Below, piece after piece: positions 7,219 to 16,798 of a stretch of 64,000 nucleotides of DNA; within the stretch, counting starts at the first letter, position 1; the number at the start of each line of letters is the position of its first letter. The DNA is taken from positions 1 through 64,000 of the forward strand of contig JACRCD010000079.1 in assembly GCA_016219175.1 (NCBI GenBank), written 5' to 3'. The notes beneath the pieces are model-generated. The model had not been told where the DNA came from. It worked only from the letters and a program-made list of their open reading frames with translations, and did not search any database. The translations under genes were made by a program, and so were the position numbers. Source of the DNA: Deltaproteobacteria bacterium. GTDB taxonomy: Bacteria; Desulfobacterota; Desulfobulbia; Desulfobulbales; SURF-16.

Positions 7219-9573
7219 TCACTCTACAATAGCGACCTTCAAGGCATCCCTGATATCGGTCACATAATGAAAATTGATGGTATTTCTGACTGATTCGCGA
7301 ATTTCGGACACATCCTTTTTATTCAAGGCGGGCAGGATCACATCGGTGATGCCGGCGCGGACCGCGGCCAGCACCTTTTCCTTAACGCCGCCCACGGGCA
7401 GCACGTCGCCGCGCAGGGTTATTTCCCCGGTCATGACCACATCCTTGCGCACCGGGCGGTTGGTGAAAAGAGAGGTCAAGGACACCACCATGGCCACCCC
7501 GGCCGAAGGTCCGTCCTTGGGGGTAGCGCCTTCAGGCACGTGAATGTGGATCTCGTTTTCGGCAAAAAGCGTCTCATCAATATTCAGAGCCGTGGCATGG
7601 GAGCGGATATAGGACAGAGCGGCGCTGGCAGACTCTTTCATCACGTCGCCCAGCTTGCCGGTCATTTTCAGGCTGGGCGCCCCTTTCATCTTGGCGGATT
7701 CGATAAAGAGCAGCTCGCCTCCGAACGGGGTCCAGGCAAGTCCCGTGGCGAGCCCCGGTCCCCACGAATGGGCGGAGGTCTCCGGAAAGAACTGAATGGG
7801 TCCCAGAAATTTCTCCAGATCCGCCACGTCAATGTTGGCCTTCTTGGTTTCACCGGTGACAATATCCTTGGCCACGCCCCGGCAGACGGTGGCCAGCTGC
7901 CTTTCCAGGTTTCTAACCCCGGCCTCGCGGGTGTAGGAACGGATGATGGAACGGATGGCGTCATCGGAAAACGAGATATCGTCGCCGGTCAAGGCATGGG
8001 CCTCGATCTGCCGCTCAATGAGATGTCTTTTGGCGATATTGAGCTTCTCCTCCTCGGTGTAGCCTGACAGGGTAATCACCTCCATCCTGTCCCGCAGCGG
8101 GCCGGGCACGGTGTCAAGCATGTTGGCCGTGGTGATAAACATGACCTTGGACAGATCGAAGTTGATCTCCAGATAATGATCGCTGAAGGTGGAGTTCTGC
8201 TCAGGGTCAAGAACCTCAAGCAGGGCCGAGGATGGATCGCCGCGAAAATCCATGCCGAGCTTGTCGATTTCATCAAGCATGAAAAGAGGATTGTTGGAGC
8301 CGGCTTTGCGCAAACTCTGGATAATGCGGCCAGGCAGGGCGCCGATATAGGTACGCCGGTGGCCGCGGATCTCGGCCTCATCACGCACCCCGCCCAGGGA
8401 AATACGCACGAATTTCCTGCCCATGGTTTTGGCGATCGACTGCCCCAGTGACGTCTTCCCCACCCCGGGGGGACCGACAAAACAGAGGATGGGGCCATGC
8501 ATGTCTTTTTTGAGTTTGCGCACCGCCAGGAATTCAACGATTCTTTTTTTGATGCGTTCGAGCCCGTAATGATCCTTGTCAAGATCCTCCTGGGCCTTCT
8601 TGATGTCCAGGGAATCCTCGGTTGACGTCTCCCAGGGCATCTCCAGCAGCCAGTCGATATAGGTGCGGGAAACGGTGTATTCCGGGGAAGAGGGGGAAAT
8701 TCTGCCCAGCCGGTCCATCTCCTTTTTGGCGACCTTGCGGGCCTCCTCGCTCAGTTTGGCATTTTCAAATTTCACCTTCAGCTCGTCAAGATCGAGATTT
8801 TCATTGTCTTCGCCAAGCTCCTTGCGGATGGCTTGCAGCTGCTGGCGGAGGAAAAATTCCCGCTGTTTTTTATCAATGTCTTCCTTGACGGATTTCTGGA
8901 TCTCCTGGCTCATCTGGGCGGTATCAAGCCGTTTGTTCAGGTTGGCGGTCACCTTGCGCAGCAGATCCTTCAGGTTGGCGATCTCCAGGATGGCCTGCTC
9001 CTCCTCCTGGGTGATATGCAGCTGGGAAGAGATAAGGAAGGCGGAATGGAAGGGGTTGGTCAACGACTCAACGGTCATGACCAGCTCCGGGGGAAGCATG
9101 ACGAGTTCGGCAAGTTGTTTAAACTGAGTCTTCAGGTTCAGATCAAGGGCCTCGCACTCCTGGTCCATGGTCTCATCCATGGGGAGAACCTCTACCCTGG
9201 CGCTCAAATAGGGTGATTCCTGTACATATTCGATAATTTTGATTTTCTTAAAACCGCTAGTCAGGACATGATAGGCATTATCACTGTTTTTTATCAGTTT
9301 GTGGATGTATCCGGCAACGCCGATGGTGTAGAGATGCTCTCCCGTCACCTGGTCAGGTTCTCCCTCGGTGGCCTTATGGGTTACCAACCCAAGCAACCGG
9401 TCCTTGAGCAGGATGTCGTCAATAAGCTGTTTTGATTGCTGGCTTTTTACCTGAAGCGGGAAACCCATGCCTGGAAAAAAAACAAAGCCATGCAGGGGAA
9501 GGATTGGCAGTATGTCGGGTATTTCAATCTGGGTGGGATCTACGTTGGAACTTCCTTTCTTATCATCACTCAT
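7219..9573 (-). CDS. lon: Lon ATP-dependent protease
   Basis: The 784-residue length is typical of LonA. The N-terminal substrate-binding domain starts with the I-L-P-L-H-G...F-F-P-G block. The AAA+ module has Walker A G-P-P-G-V-G-K-T near 366-373 and Walker B F-M-L-D-E-I-D. The C-terminal protease domain has catalytic Ser690 in P-K-D-G-P-S-A-G and Lys733 in G-V-K-E-K. It degrades misfolded and regulatory proteins in the cytosol. A GGGGAGAG ribosome site precedes ATG 9573. It follows the small heat-shock gene by 17 nt, so the two likely form a heat-shock operon. Confidence 0.98.
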   Translation of the reverse strand: MSDDKKGSSNVDPTQIEIPDILPILPLHGFVFFPGMGFPLQVKSQQSKQLIDDILLKDRLLGLVTHKATEGEPDQVTGEHLYTIGVAGYIHKLIKNSDNAYHVLTSGFKKIKIIEYVQESPYLSARVEVLPMDETMDQECEALDLNLKTQFKQLAELVMLPPELVMTVESLTNPFHSAFLISSQLHITQEEEQAILEIANLKDLLRKVTANLNKRLDTAQMSQEIQKSVKEDIDKKQREFFLRQQLQAIRKELGEDNENLDLDELKVKFENAKLSEEARKVAKKEMDRLGRISPSSPEYTVSRTYIDWLLEMPWETSTEDSLDIKKAQEDLDKDHYGLERIKKRIVEFLAVRKLKKDMHGPILCFVGPPGVGKTSLGQSIAKTMGRKFVRISLGGVRDEAEIRGHRRTYIGALPGRIIQSLRKAGSNNPLFMLDEIDKLGMDFRGDPSSALLEVLDPEQNSTFSDHYLEINFDLSKVMFITTANMLDTVPGPLRDRMEVITLSGYTEEEKLNIAKRHLIERQIEAHALTGDDISFSDDAIRSIIRSYTREAGVRNLERQLATVCRGVAKDIVTGETKKANIDVADLEKFLGPIQFFPETSAHSWGPGLATGLAWTPFGGELLFIESAKMKGAPSLKMTGKLGDVMKESASAALSYIRSHATALNIDETLFAENEIHIHVPEGATPKDGPSAGVAMVVSLTSLFTNRPVRKDVVMTGEITLRGDVLPVGGVKEKVLAAVRAGITDVILPALNKKDVSEIRESVRNTINFHYVTDIRDALKVAIVE

Positions 9574-9590
9574 GTCAAATGTCTCTCCCC

Positions 9591-10031
9591 TTACTCTCCT
9601 TTGATTGCAACTCGGATCTGACTCGGCACCTTCTTCTTGGGCAGGCGGATCAGCAGAAATCCGTTTTTACAGGTTGACGAGGCGGCCTCCGCGTCAACAG
9701 GACCGGCAAGCGGAATTGTCCGCTTGAATTTCCCGTACTCCACCTCAAGCTGATGAATGCAGGTTGTATGTTCAAATTTCGGCCTTAACCGTTCTCCTGA
9801 AACAATAACCTGCGCATGATTGACCAGTACGGCCAATTTATCCGGATCAATACCTGGCACCTCCATGTAAATGACAAAATCATCAACCGTTTCATAGACA
9901 TCCGTGGCAGTGGCCAGATTTTCTTTAAGGTAGGGAAACATGCGGTGGGTGGACATGTTGCGGAGCATGCGCCCGAATTCTCTTTCAATCTCGTCAAATG
10001 TGTTAAGCCGTTGTTTTTTGAAAGGATCCAT
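9591..10031 (-). CDS. Small heat shock protein, Hsp20/alpha-crystallin family
   Basis: The product is about 146 residues with one alpha-crystallin domain. It has the strand pair V-I-Y-M-E-V-P-G-I, the V-S-G-E-R turn, the F-K-R-T-I-P-L element, and K-N-G-F-L-L-I-R-L-P near the end. Such proteins hold unfolding polypeptides for later refolding or for proteolysis, which fits the adjacent lon. The frame can be read back to 10052, but GAGG sits 9 nt before the ATG at 10031, so that start is preferred. Confidence 0.93.
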   Translation of the reverse strand: MDPFKKQRLNTFDEIEREFGRMLRNMSTHRMFPYLKENLATATDVYETVDDFVIYMEVPGIDPDKLAVLVNHAQVIVSGERLRPKFEHTTCIHQLEVEYGKFKRTIPLAGPVDAEAASSTCKNGFLLIRLPKKKVPSQIRVAIKGE

Positions 10032-10124
10032 ACTGTTTTGCCTCAGTCTCATGCGGGTTGATTAAGTTATTTGCTTATTCTATCTTACACTCTAAAATAA
10101 GGATGTGAAGTAAAAAAAAGGAAC

Positions 10125-10180
10125 TGCTCGGGTGTTTAGGCTACAGACTGCGGGCTGCAGGCGAAAGGACAGGCGGGAGG
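10125..10180. repeat. Dispersed intergenic repeat, GTGTTTAGGCT family (copy 1)
   Basis: Contains GGTGTTTAGGCT followed by a CTGCAGGC...GAAAGGACAGGCGG tail. A longer match is at 39309-39360, and shorter members lie at 35736, 40106 and 59108. It lies between hsp20 and dgkA. Confidence 0.55.
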
Positions 10181-10312
10181 GGATAATTTTTTGATGTGAT
10201 GCGGCTGTTCTTGCTCAGAAAGCAGAGAGCTGATACATTGCAAAAGTTTGTCTTTGGTTAAGAAGTTGTTGCAGCCGATATTTCAAAAAAACACCATAAA
10301 GGGAAAAGGTAT

Positions 10313-10699
10313 ATGGAAAATATGCAGCATGATTTACAAAAGAGAAACGGCCGAGGAATTCGTCGTCTGGTCAGGGCCTGGAAGTCCTCGTTTGCCGGCT
10401 TCAAAGCGGCATTTAAGCAGGAAGAGGCCTTTCGTCAGGAGCTGCTGCTTTGTGTCTTGCTGTTTCCCGTCGCCCTGCTGCTCGGCGGGACCGGGGTGGA
10501 AAAAGCGCTGCTTGCCGGCAGCCTGCTGCTGGTGTTGATCGTCGAACTGCTCAATTCCGCCGTGGAGGCGGTGGTCGACAGGGTCGGCCTGGAATATCAT
10601 CAGCTTTCCGGCCAGGCCAAGGACATGGCGTCGGCCGCCGTGTTTCTGGTGATTCTGCAGGCCGTTGTGGTCTGGTGTCTCGTTCTGATCCCCGCCTAG
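10313..10699 (+). CDS. dgkA: Diacylglycerol kinase (prokaryotic, DgkA)
   Basis: This 128-residue inner-membrane enzyme phosphorylates diacylglycerol to phosphatidate with ATP. After a basic amphipathic N terminus come three hydrophobic segments (~46-62, 65-83, 105-126). The family signature E-L-L-N-S-A-V-E-A-V-V-D-R lies after segment 2, and K-D-M-A-S-A-A-V, with the metal/ATP residues, comes before segment 3. It stands alone on the plus strand between minus-strand blocks. An AAAGG-type site lies upstream of the ATG. Confidence 0.95.
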   Translation: MENMQHDLQKRNGRGIRRLVRAWKSSFAGFKAAFKQEEAFRQELLLCVLLFPVALLLGGTGVEKALLAGSLLLVLIVELLNSAVEAVVDRVGLEYHQLSGQAKDMASAAVFLVILQAVVVWCLVLIPA

Positions 10700-10714
10700 T
10701 TTATTGCCAACCGC

Positions 10715-10740
10715 GTGCGCAACAGACAGCCGTTGCGCAC
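10715..10740. repeat. REP-like palindrome (GTGCGCAAC stem)
   Basis: GTGCGCAAC (10715-10723) and GTTGCGCAC (10732-10740) form a perfect 9-bp stem with an 8-nt loop just after dgkA. The same stem recurs at 35774-35799 and 36682-36707. There is no U-run, so it is a repeat rather than a classical terminator. Confidence 0.7.
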
Positions 10741-10797
10741 CCCCACGGAAATAGCTTCCACAGCGCGCGAACAGCTTGCGGTTTTTTTCATTTCTAC

Positions 10798-10850
10798 CTG
10801 TCAAAAACCTACAACGCGGTAGATCGAATTTTTTACGGCGCCATCACCTG
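10798..10850. repeat. Dispersed repeat with ATTTTTTACGRCGCCATCA core (copy 1)
   Basis: CTACAACGC, AGATCG and ATTTTTTACGGCGCCATCA occur in the same order and spacing as at 52350-52400, beside the chemoreceptor gene. It overlaps the 3' end of the sulfatase-fold gene. Confidence 0.5.
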
Positions 10851-12733
10851 TTGAATCTCCCTAATTCACCCATTACTTTTACGAGATTGTCGCGGCTTGA
10901 TGCGTTAAAGGCCGCCTCATCACCAACAGGTTCGTCATTTTTCGTCGTAATGATGTTCTGTACGGGCGGTCCTTTATAAGGATAAACAGCCTTGTAATTC
11001 CGGTCGACATAACAGATCCTGTTCCAGTCGGACAGCACGGTATATTGGCGGCGCTGTTCCCCCAGCAGATCAAAGCCCAGGGAATAGTCTTCCGGGGGAT
11101 TTTGCACGCCCAGCAGCTTCATGACGGTCGGCGCGATATCGACATGACTGGTCATGCGATCCTCCACCCCCGGTTCGGTTCCCGGCACATAGAGGACGAG
11201 TGGAACCCGGCTCTGCTCCTCGACGAAATTCGAATTGTGCCCCCAATGCCCTTTTTCCATAAACTCCTCGCCATGATCACCGGTGATGATAACCACGGTA
11301 TTATCCAGCAGATGCTCCTGCTCAAGAAAATCCAGCACCCTCTTGATCTGGCTGTCCTGGTGGTGGCAGGCATTGACGTAGCGGTTGAAAATCAGGCCAA
11401 TATCCTTTTCCAGGGACATGGTCGCGTAATTTAATTCCTTCAGGTACTCCTTGCGGATAACGCTTTCCTCGGGGAAATAGTAGCGCGCATGGGGTGATTC
11501 AAAAAACATGAAGGTCATGAAAGGTTTTGCCGTGTCGCGGTTTTTCAAAAAATCAAGCATGTCCGTGATATTTTTCCGGTCGGACTGCCAGCCGAAACCC
11601 TCATTATGCTTGTGGAGCCTCTCGTCGGGCACCTTGGCAAAGATGGTCTTGTCAAATTCGGGATAGGAAAATTCAGCGCTGGTGTACATGCTCAACTGAT
11701 AAGCCTGACGCTGCAGTTCGTCCATGAGCACCGGGCTGCGCTTCTCGGCCAGAAAGGAAAACCAGCAATGACTGTAGAGTCCGTAAAACATGGAAAACAT
11801 GCCCTCCCTGGTGCCTATGCCGCCGCTGTAATGCTGGGTGAAGCGTCTGCCTTTTTGCGAGAAGGCAAATGTCTCCGGCATGATTTCCGGATCCAGCATG
11901 TTCCAGCGCAGGGATTCCGCCACCAGCCAGATGATATTGAGGGGCTTGGCCGGTGGGGCTACCTGCAGGGGGTGCAGGGGATAGTTCAGAGAAGATGACC
12001 TGACGTCAATGGACAGATTGTCTTTGCGGGCCACGTCAATCCCCATTTTCTGGGCAAGACCGCGGAAGGTGAGGGGCAGGTACAGGGGGTAATAATTGGC
12101 GGTAACCAGGATCGGGCTGTAACCCTGCAGGTGGCTGACCCCATAGGTAATTCTTTCGCCGCAGGTGAGCATCAGGAAGATAACCGCGAAATACAGATAC
12201 ACCTTCTGTTGTTTGCCCGGGGGGTGCGGCAGTCCGCGGGTGACAAAGGCATGCAGAAGCCATAACAGCAGGGAAAGCGTGCATATGATGCCGCCAATAA
12301 TAAGGGCGTAGGTCAGAAAGGCGGCGTCGCTGGTCCCCATGGATTCAATGCCGCCGGGGGTGGTTAGCAGGTTCCAGACAAAGCCGTTGAAATGAAATCC
12401 CAGCAGATTATAAATCGTGCGATCCGCGTACAGCAGGATGATGGTTAATGAGGTCGTGGCGATGGCCAGCCCATGGGTCAGCACGGAGGACAGCTGTTTT
12501 TTTTCATTTCTGCCAAACGTCTTGCCGGTCAGGTAATGAAAAAATCTCGTGCTGACATAGGCCGGCAGTAGATAAATAAAACCGTAGGTCAGGAAGACCG
12601 CCAGGGAAAAAAATGCGGTTTTTACATTGTGAAAATCCGTTTTCTGCAAGAAAGACGAGCAGAAGGCCAGGGTCACGAAATAAGTCAACGAAAAATAGAG
12701 ATCAAGCAAACGGGAACGATCGCGATACGTCAT
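10844..12733 (-). CDS. Inner-membrane protein with periplasmic sulfatase-fold domain (YejM/PbgA-like)
   Basis: The 629-residue product has about five transmembrane segments in the first ~230 residues, then an alkaline-phosphatase/sulfatase-fold domain from about 265. The block G-I-G-T-R-E-G-M-F-S-M-F-Y-G resembles the YejM form of the nucleophile loop. I-I-T-G-D-H-G-E-E-F and G-H-W-G-H-N-S-N are metal-ligand loops. YejM/PbgA proteins link cardiolipin or LPS sensing to envelope homeostasis; phosphoethanolamine transferases share the fold. Membrane topology and length fit YejM best. Its start is 4 nt from the cytochrome gene's stop, so the two may be co-transcribed. Confidence 0.8.
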   Translation of the reverse strand: MTYRDRSRLLDLYFSLTYFVTLAFCSSFLQKTDFHNVKTAFFSLAVFLTYGFIYLLPAYVSTRFFHYLTGKTFGRNEKKQLSSVLTHGLAIATTSLTIILLYADRTIYNLLGFHFNGFVWNLLTTPGGIESMGTSDAAFLTYALIIGGIICTLSLLLWLLHAFVTRGLPHPPGKQQKVYLYFAVIFLMLTCGERITYGVSHLQGYSPILVTANYYPLYLPLTFRGLAQKMGIDVARKDNLSIDVRSSSLNYPLHPLQVAPPAKPLNIIWLVAESLRWNMLDPEIMPETFAFSQKGRRFTQHYSGGIGTREGMFSMFYGLYSHCWFSFLAEKRSPVLMDELQRQAYQLSMYTSAEFSYPEFDKTIFAKVPDERLHKHNEGFGWQSDRKNITDMLDFLKNRDTAKPFMTFMFFESPHARYYFPEESVIRKEYLKELNYATMSLEKDIGLIFNRYVNACHHQDSQIKRVLDFLEQEHLLDNTVVIITGDHGEEFMEKGHWGHNSNFVEEQSRVPLVLYVPGTEPGVEDRMTSHVDIAPTVMKLLGVQNPPEDYSLGFDLLGEQRRQYTVLSDWNRICYVDRNYKAVYPYKGPPVQNIITTKNDEPVGDEAAFNASSRDNLVKVMGELGRFNR

Positions 12734-12737
12734 AGAA

Positions 12738-14570
12738 CTACCTTATCACCCCTGTGGCAGCAACCACGGTAACCGGGGTTTTATCTGCATCATCGTAAAA
12801 TTTGACAAAACGTTTAACCTCGGCCAATGAACCATCCCGGCCGAGATCCTGCATAAAGGAGCGGGAGAGCGTCGTATAAAGCAGCTCCGCCGTTACCCTG
12901 AATGGGCCGGGATGACCGCCGATGGGAACTTGATAGGTCACCAGATCCGAACCACCGGTAAAATTGCCGTCTGTTGCGGCCTCGCCTTTTACCGCAATAT
13001 CCACCGGGGCGGTCAGCTTGTCGAATCCTTTCGGCAGCAGCCGGTTGTCCTTGATATAGCCGGAAGCGCGCAGCAGAGTAAAGGTCACCTTGCCATCCGT
13101 GTCCTGCATGACCGATTCGTAGATCTGTACCTGGTCCGGGCCGGTAATCAGATCATAATGAGGTTCACAGGACATTTTTTCATCGCCGTCATCTCCGGCT
13201 ATTGTTCCGTCAGCCCCCACCCCTCCTGATTCAAAAATGACGGCGCCGCCGCCGTCCCGCACGGTGAAATGAAGCCAGGCGCGCCGGGAGGGGAAGCCGG
13301 TGGGGAATTTATGCCCGACCTTGCTTTCCAGAACAACGCTGGTGGTCAGCATGCCGCGCTCGACGGAACCGTCGATTAAGGAAAGCGATGCGCTTTGCTG
13401 CTGCAACTGGACGGCGGTGCGCTTCTTTGTCTCCGTAATTTTTTTCGTCGGGGCCGAGATCTCAAGTGTTTCAAGATTATCCTGCAGGATATTGAGCATG
13501 AAGACGTTGCCGCCGACAAAATGGTGCTGGGAAAAATGATCTTTTTCCGTGGACTCCTTGTGGGAGGGCATGGCAATCAGAACCCCGCCGGCCTTTGAGT
13601 GAGGCATATGGCATTCCTGGCAGGTCCTCACCTTGCCGACACTTTCCTCGATATTATGCCGGGTGCCGGCCGGTTCGCCGAATTCGCTGTGCAGCCACTC
13701 CAGATAGGGGGTCTGCTCGGGAAATTCACCGGCGATGTTGCCGGCGGAGTCAAGAAATGGGGTGTAGAGGGTATGACAGGCGGCGCAGAGGGCGGAATCA
13801 TTGGTATGGGAGCCGTACACCGGGGTGAAGCCGAGGCCTGTCCGCATGGGCTCGGCCACCACTTCCTTATAGGGACCGAAAATGGGGCGATCCGGGGCCG
13901 GGGTTACGGTGTCGATCCCGAATTTGCCGCTGAAGCTTTTTTTGGCGCCCAGACCCTGATCCTGGATTTGATGGCAGAGGCTGCAGGATACCCCGTCAAA
14001 GGCGGCGTCATGCAGTGGTGATGCCGGATCGGCAAAGGCATCATAAGCGGTAATTGCTGATTTTGCCCCGTAGGCCCGAGGGTCGACATTGAGCTGCGTC
14101 CAGGCCATGGGCATATGGCAGGTCACGCATTTTTCTTCAATCACCTGTTTGATGGCCGGATTACGGCTGGTTTCCGAGACAACCTTTGCCCGCCATAATG
14201 GGTCCTTGGCGGCATTGGCCATCATGGTCGAGCGCCAGTGATTGTTAATGGACATGTCGAGCCCCTCTTTATCTTGAAGATACGCATGGCATAAAGCGCA
14301 ACGGCCCGCGCCAACGAAATTTTTCTCCGTGAAAATGGTCTGCGGGGAACCAAGAAGGAATTGCTGCTTGCTACTTTTCGGCACGGTCAATGGTATGTCC
14401 CCGGAGTGCTGGTCAATCTTCCGGGCACCCGTATCGAGGGAAGATGCCGCCCCCATGTTTTCACCGGAGGTCCCGGCACAGCCGTTTATGAATGCCAGCG
14501 AGAGAAAAACGGTGGTTGCAAACAAAAACTTTCGCCGCCGCATGAGGTGGCATTTTCTATTTTTCGTCAT
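12738..14570 (-). CDS. Pentaheme c-type cytochrome lipoprotein
   Basis: Five C-x-x-C-H motifs are present (C-A-L-C-H, C-V-T-C-H, C-S-L-C-H, C-A-A-C-H, C-Q-E-C-H), several followed by Met-Pro as in multiheme cytochromes. The N terminus has a basic stretch, a hydrophobic core and I-N-G-C, a plausible lipobox, so the protein is probably membrane-anchored and periplasmic or outer-surface facing. The C-terminal ~250 residues are beta-rich without hemes. The frame extends to 14654, but AGGA 6 nt before the ATG at 14570 and the signal peptide favour this start (about 610 residues). The electron partner is unknown. Confidence 0.85.
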   Translation of the reverse strand: MTKNRKCHLMRRRKFLFATTVFLSLAFINGCAGTSGENMGAASSLDTGARKIDQHSGDIPLTVPKSSKQQFLLGSPQTIFTEKNFVGAGRCALCHAYLQDKEGLDMSINNHWRSTMMANAAKDPLWRAKVVSETSRNPAIKQVIEEKCVTCHMPMAWTQLNVDPRAYGAKSAITAYDAFADPASPLHDAAFDGVSCSLCHQIQDQGLGAKKSFSGKFGIDTVTPAPDRPIFGPYKEVVAEPMRTGLGFTPVYGSHTNDSALCAACHTLYTPFLDSAGNIAGEFPEQTPYLEWLHSEFGEPAGTRHNIEESVGKVRTCQECHMPHSKAGGVLIAMPSHKESTEKDHFSQHHFVGGNVFMLNILQDNLETLEISAPTKKITETKKRTAVQLQQQSASLSLIDGSVERGMLTTSVVLESKVGHKFPTGFPSRRAWLHFTVRDGGGAVIFESGGVGADGTIAGDDGDEKMSCEPHYDLITGPDQVQIYESVMQDTDGKVTFTLLRASGYIKDNRLLPKGFDKLTAPVDIAVKGEAATDGNFTGGSDLVTYQVPIGGHPGPFRVTAELLYTTLSRSFMQDLGRDGSLAEVKRFVKFYDDADKTPVTVVAATGVIR

Positions 14571-14690
14571 TGTTATCCTGTTGGCCTCGGCTGTATCCTG
14601 TTTATAAACGACGGCCGCGAAATTGTCGATTTGCCAATCCTTTTGCCGATCCATCTTGACAAGCGGGCAAAGAATATCTAATAAACTTTT

Positions 14691-15257
14691 ATGGTAAACA
14701 TTGCAAATATACTCAGTCTGTCCCGGCTGATCATGTCACCGTTCCTGCTTTTCCTTGCCTGGTCATCCAGGCCGGAACTTTTTCTTTTTTTTGTTATTCT
14801 GGCGCTGGCAACGGATCTGCTGGACGGCTATTTTGCCAGGAAATACCAGCTGGTGTCCGAGCTGGGGGCCAGGCTCGACAGTATGGCCGATGTGGCTATC
14901 TACCTGACGGTTCCTCTTTCCATATGGTGGCTGTGGCCGGAAATTATCATCAGGGAGGCCGGGTATGTGGCTACCGCCCTGGTCAGTTTCACTATACCCG
15001 TTATTTTCGGATTTGTGAAGTTTCGCCGCCTGACGAGCTACCACACCAGGGGCGCCAAGCTGTCGGCCCTGCTTTTAAGCAGCAGCACATTGCTCATGCT
15101 GCTGCAAGGACCATCATGGCCCTTTCACCTTGCCACGGCGTTTTTTGTCTTGGCGGAGCTTGAAGAATTCTGCATTACCGCATTGCTGACCCGCTGGCAG
15201 CCGGATATTCCTTCCGTCTTGCCGATAGTGCGGCAACGCCGCCGAGCCCGGCACTGA
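14691..15257 (+). CDS. CDP-alcohol phosphatidyltransferase family membrane enzyme
   Basis: The 188-residue protein carries the full signature D-G-x2-A-R-x8-G-x3-D-x3-D (D-G-Y-F-A-R ... G-A-R-L-D-S-M-A-D), which binds CDP and two metal ions. Five to six hydrophobic segments surround it. Family members join CDP-diacylglycerol to an alcohol such as glycerol-3-phosphate, serine or inositol; the acceptor cannot be told from sequence here. It is divergent from the cytochrome gene. Confidence 0.9.
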   Translation: MVNIANILSLSRLIMSPFLLFLAWSSRPELFLFFVILALATDLLDGYFARKYQLVSELGARLDSMADVAIYLTVPLSIWWLWPEIIIREAGYVATALVSFTIPVIFGFVKFRRLTSYHTRGAKLSALLLSSSTLLMLLQGPSWPFHLATAFFVLAELEEFCITALLTRWQPDIPSVLPIVRQRRRARH

Positions 15258-15278
15258 AGGAAGGACAGAACCCGCCGC

Positions 15279-15581
15279 TCATTTCAGCTTGTCCGCGGAC
15301 CACTCCGCCGCGGCGCCGGCTATAATGAGTTCTCTCTTCTTTTCCAGGGGCATCTTTTTTAGTTGATATTCCCGTTTGGCTGCCGCGGACCTGGATTCCG
15401 CCCATTCACAGTATACCAGCCGCACCGGCCGGCGCGACCTGGTATATTTTGCCCCCCTTTTGCCGGAGTTATGCGCGGCAAGACGTTCTTCCAGATTTTT
15501 GGCGATACCGGCATAGAGCGATCCGTCGTGACAACGGACGATATAGACATGCCAATGCTTTTCTCTGTCTTCCAAAGGCAT
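15279..15581 (-). CDS. GIY-YIG nuclease-fold protein (YhbQ/UPF0213 type)
   Basis: A 100-residue single-domain protein. V-Y-I-V-R-C-H-D-G-S-L-Y-A-G-I is the GIY-YIG variant typical of the UPF0213 group, followed by Arg, the H-N-S-G-K-R-G-A-K-Y-T-R block and W-A-E-S-R-S-A-A-A-K-R-E. The proteins are predicted DNA-structure nucleases. The gene starts 7 nt downstream of the protease stop and may be transcribed with it. Confidence 0.88.
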   Translation of the reverse strand: MPLEDREKHWHVYIVRCHDGSLYAGIAKNLEERLAAHNSGKRGAKYTRSRRPVRLVYCEWAESRSAAAKREYQLKKMPLEKKRELIIAGAAAEWSADKLK

Positions 15582-15588
15582 GGTTCAA

Positions 15589-16791
15589 TTACTCCCGCGG
15601 CGGCTGCTCGCCTGCTTCCATCTCTTCCCGTCCGGGCAGGGAAGCGGCCAGCCGACGCGCCAGTGCGGGCTCAAGATTGTTGAGAATCCGGGAGGAGCTC
15701 ATGAAGCACGCCACATCACGCAGCAGCCAACAGGTAAGGCCGAGGTTAAAATGAGCCTCGGCAAAATCAGGCTGTAATCTGACGGCCTGTTCGTAGGCGT
15801 TTTTTGCCTCCGGCAGAAGATCGAGATGGCTGTACGCCACTCCCAGGCTGTAATGGCTTAAAGAGATGTCGGGCATGAGGCTGATGGCCTGTCTGAAGGA
15901 AGATGCCGCCTCCCGGTGCATATCCAGTCTGCCCTGACAGGTGCCGGCATAGAACCACACCTCCCATCCCCTCCACAGGTTGCCGCCGATCGTGGCGTGT
16001 TTCGTCAAAATCGCGGTGAAAAGCGCCAGGGCCTGTTGATACTGCTTGTCCTCCATGGCTTTTTTCCCTTGCTGGAACATCTCTTCATCCGTCTGCCCGG
16101 TTTCTCCTTTTTCCTGAAAAGCGGCAAGCGGTTCATCAACGGCCGGCATGGCAAGAATCTTGGCGGCGGGAATGGCAAAGTTGTATCCCTGCCCGGAGGA
16201 GAATTGGAAAGCGGCCACCCCAATCACCTCACCCTCGCTGTTGAGCAAAGGGCTGCCGCTCGAACCTGCCTTGATAGCTGCCGATATTTGCAGCAGGTGG
16301 CCGAAACCGGGAACCGAGGGCAAAGAGAGAATCGTCCCCCTGGAGACGACCCCCTCCTCTCCGGCCGGATTGCCGATGATCAATACCGCGTCGCCTTGCT
16401 GAGCCGGTGTCGAGCTGACCTGTAAGGGGGTGACCGAATTCGGGGGCATCCGGATAGCCAGCCTGACCAGATCACTCCTGACATCCCTGGCCACCACCCT
16501 TGAGACCGCAAATATCCCGCCGTCACTGGTTTTGATTGAGGCGCGGCTTATGCCTGCCATAACATGGTCATTGGTGATGACCTCACCATCGCTACTGATA
16601 AAAAATCCGCTGGCCTGACTCTGTCTGCTGCTTTTTTCGTCATGAACCAGTACCATCACGGTGGCTGCGGCCGCCTTGCGGACCAGCTCACTGTTTTCTT
16701 CCTCAACCGGCGAAGCGAAGCAGAAACGGCCAAGGAGTAGGGCGCAGACACCCATCATGCAGATTATGCGGAGCCTCTCTTCTCTGCTCAT
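15589..16791 (-). CDS. Secreted trypsin-like serine protease with TPR repeats
   Basis: A signal peptide (basic start, I-I-C-M-M-G-V-C-A-L-L-L, cleavage near F-A-S-P) is followed by a chymotrypsin-fold protease with the triad visible: His in T-N-D-H-V, Asp in R-S-D-L-V-R-L and Ser in K-A-G-S-S-G-S-P. There is no PDZ domain, unlike DegP; the C-terminal ~170 residues are TPR-like helical repeats. The frame extends to 16881, but the ATG at 16791 begins the signal peptide and lies 7 nt after the radical SAM stop, which suggests translational coupling. Periplasmic quality control is likely; the substrate is unknown. Confidence 0.85.
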   Translation of the reverse strand: MSREERLRIICMMGVCALLLGRFCFASPVEEENSELVRKAAAATVMVLVHDEKSSRQSQASGFFISSDGEVITNDHVMAGISRASIKTSDGGIFAVSRVVARDVRSDLVRLAIRMPPNSVTPLQVSSTPAQQGDAVLIIGNPAGEEGVVSRGTILSLPSVPGFGHLLQISAAIKAGSSGSPLLNSEGEVIGVAAFQFSSGQGYNFAIPAAKILAMPAVDEPLAAFQEKGETGQTDEEMFQQGKKAMEDKQYQQALALFTAILTKHATIGGNLWRGWEVWFYAGTCQGRLDMHREAASSFRQAISLMPDISLSHYSLGVAYSHLDLLPEAKNAYEQAVRLQPDFAEAHFNLGLTCWLLRDVACFMSSSRILNNLEPALARRLAASLPGREEMEAGEQPPRE

Positions 16792-16798
16792 GCGACTC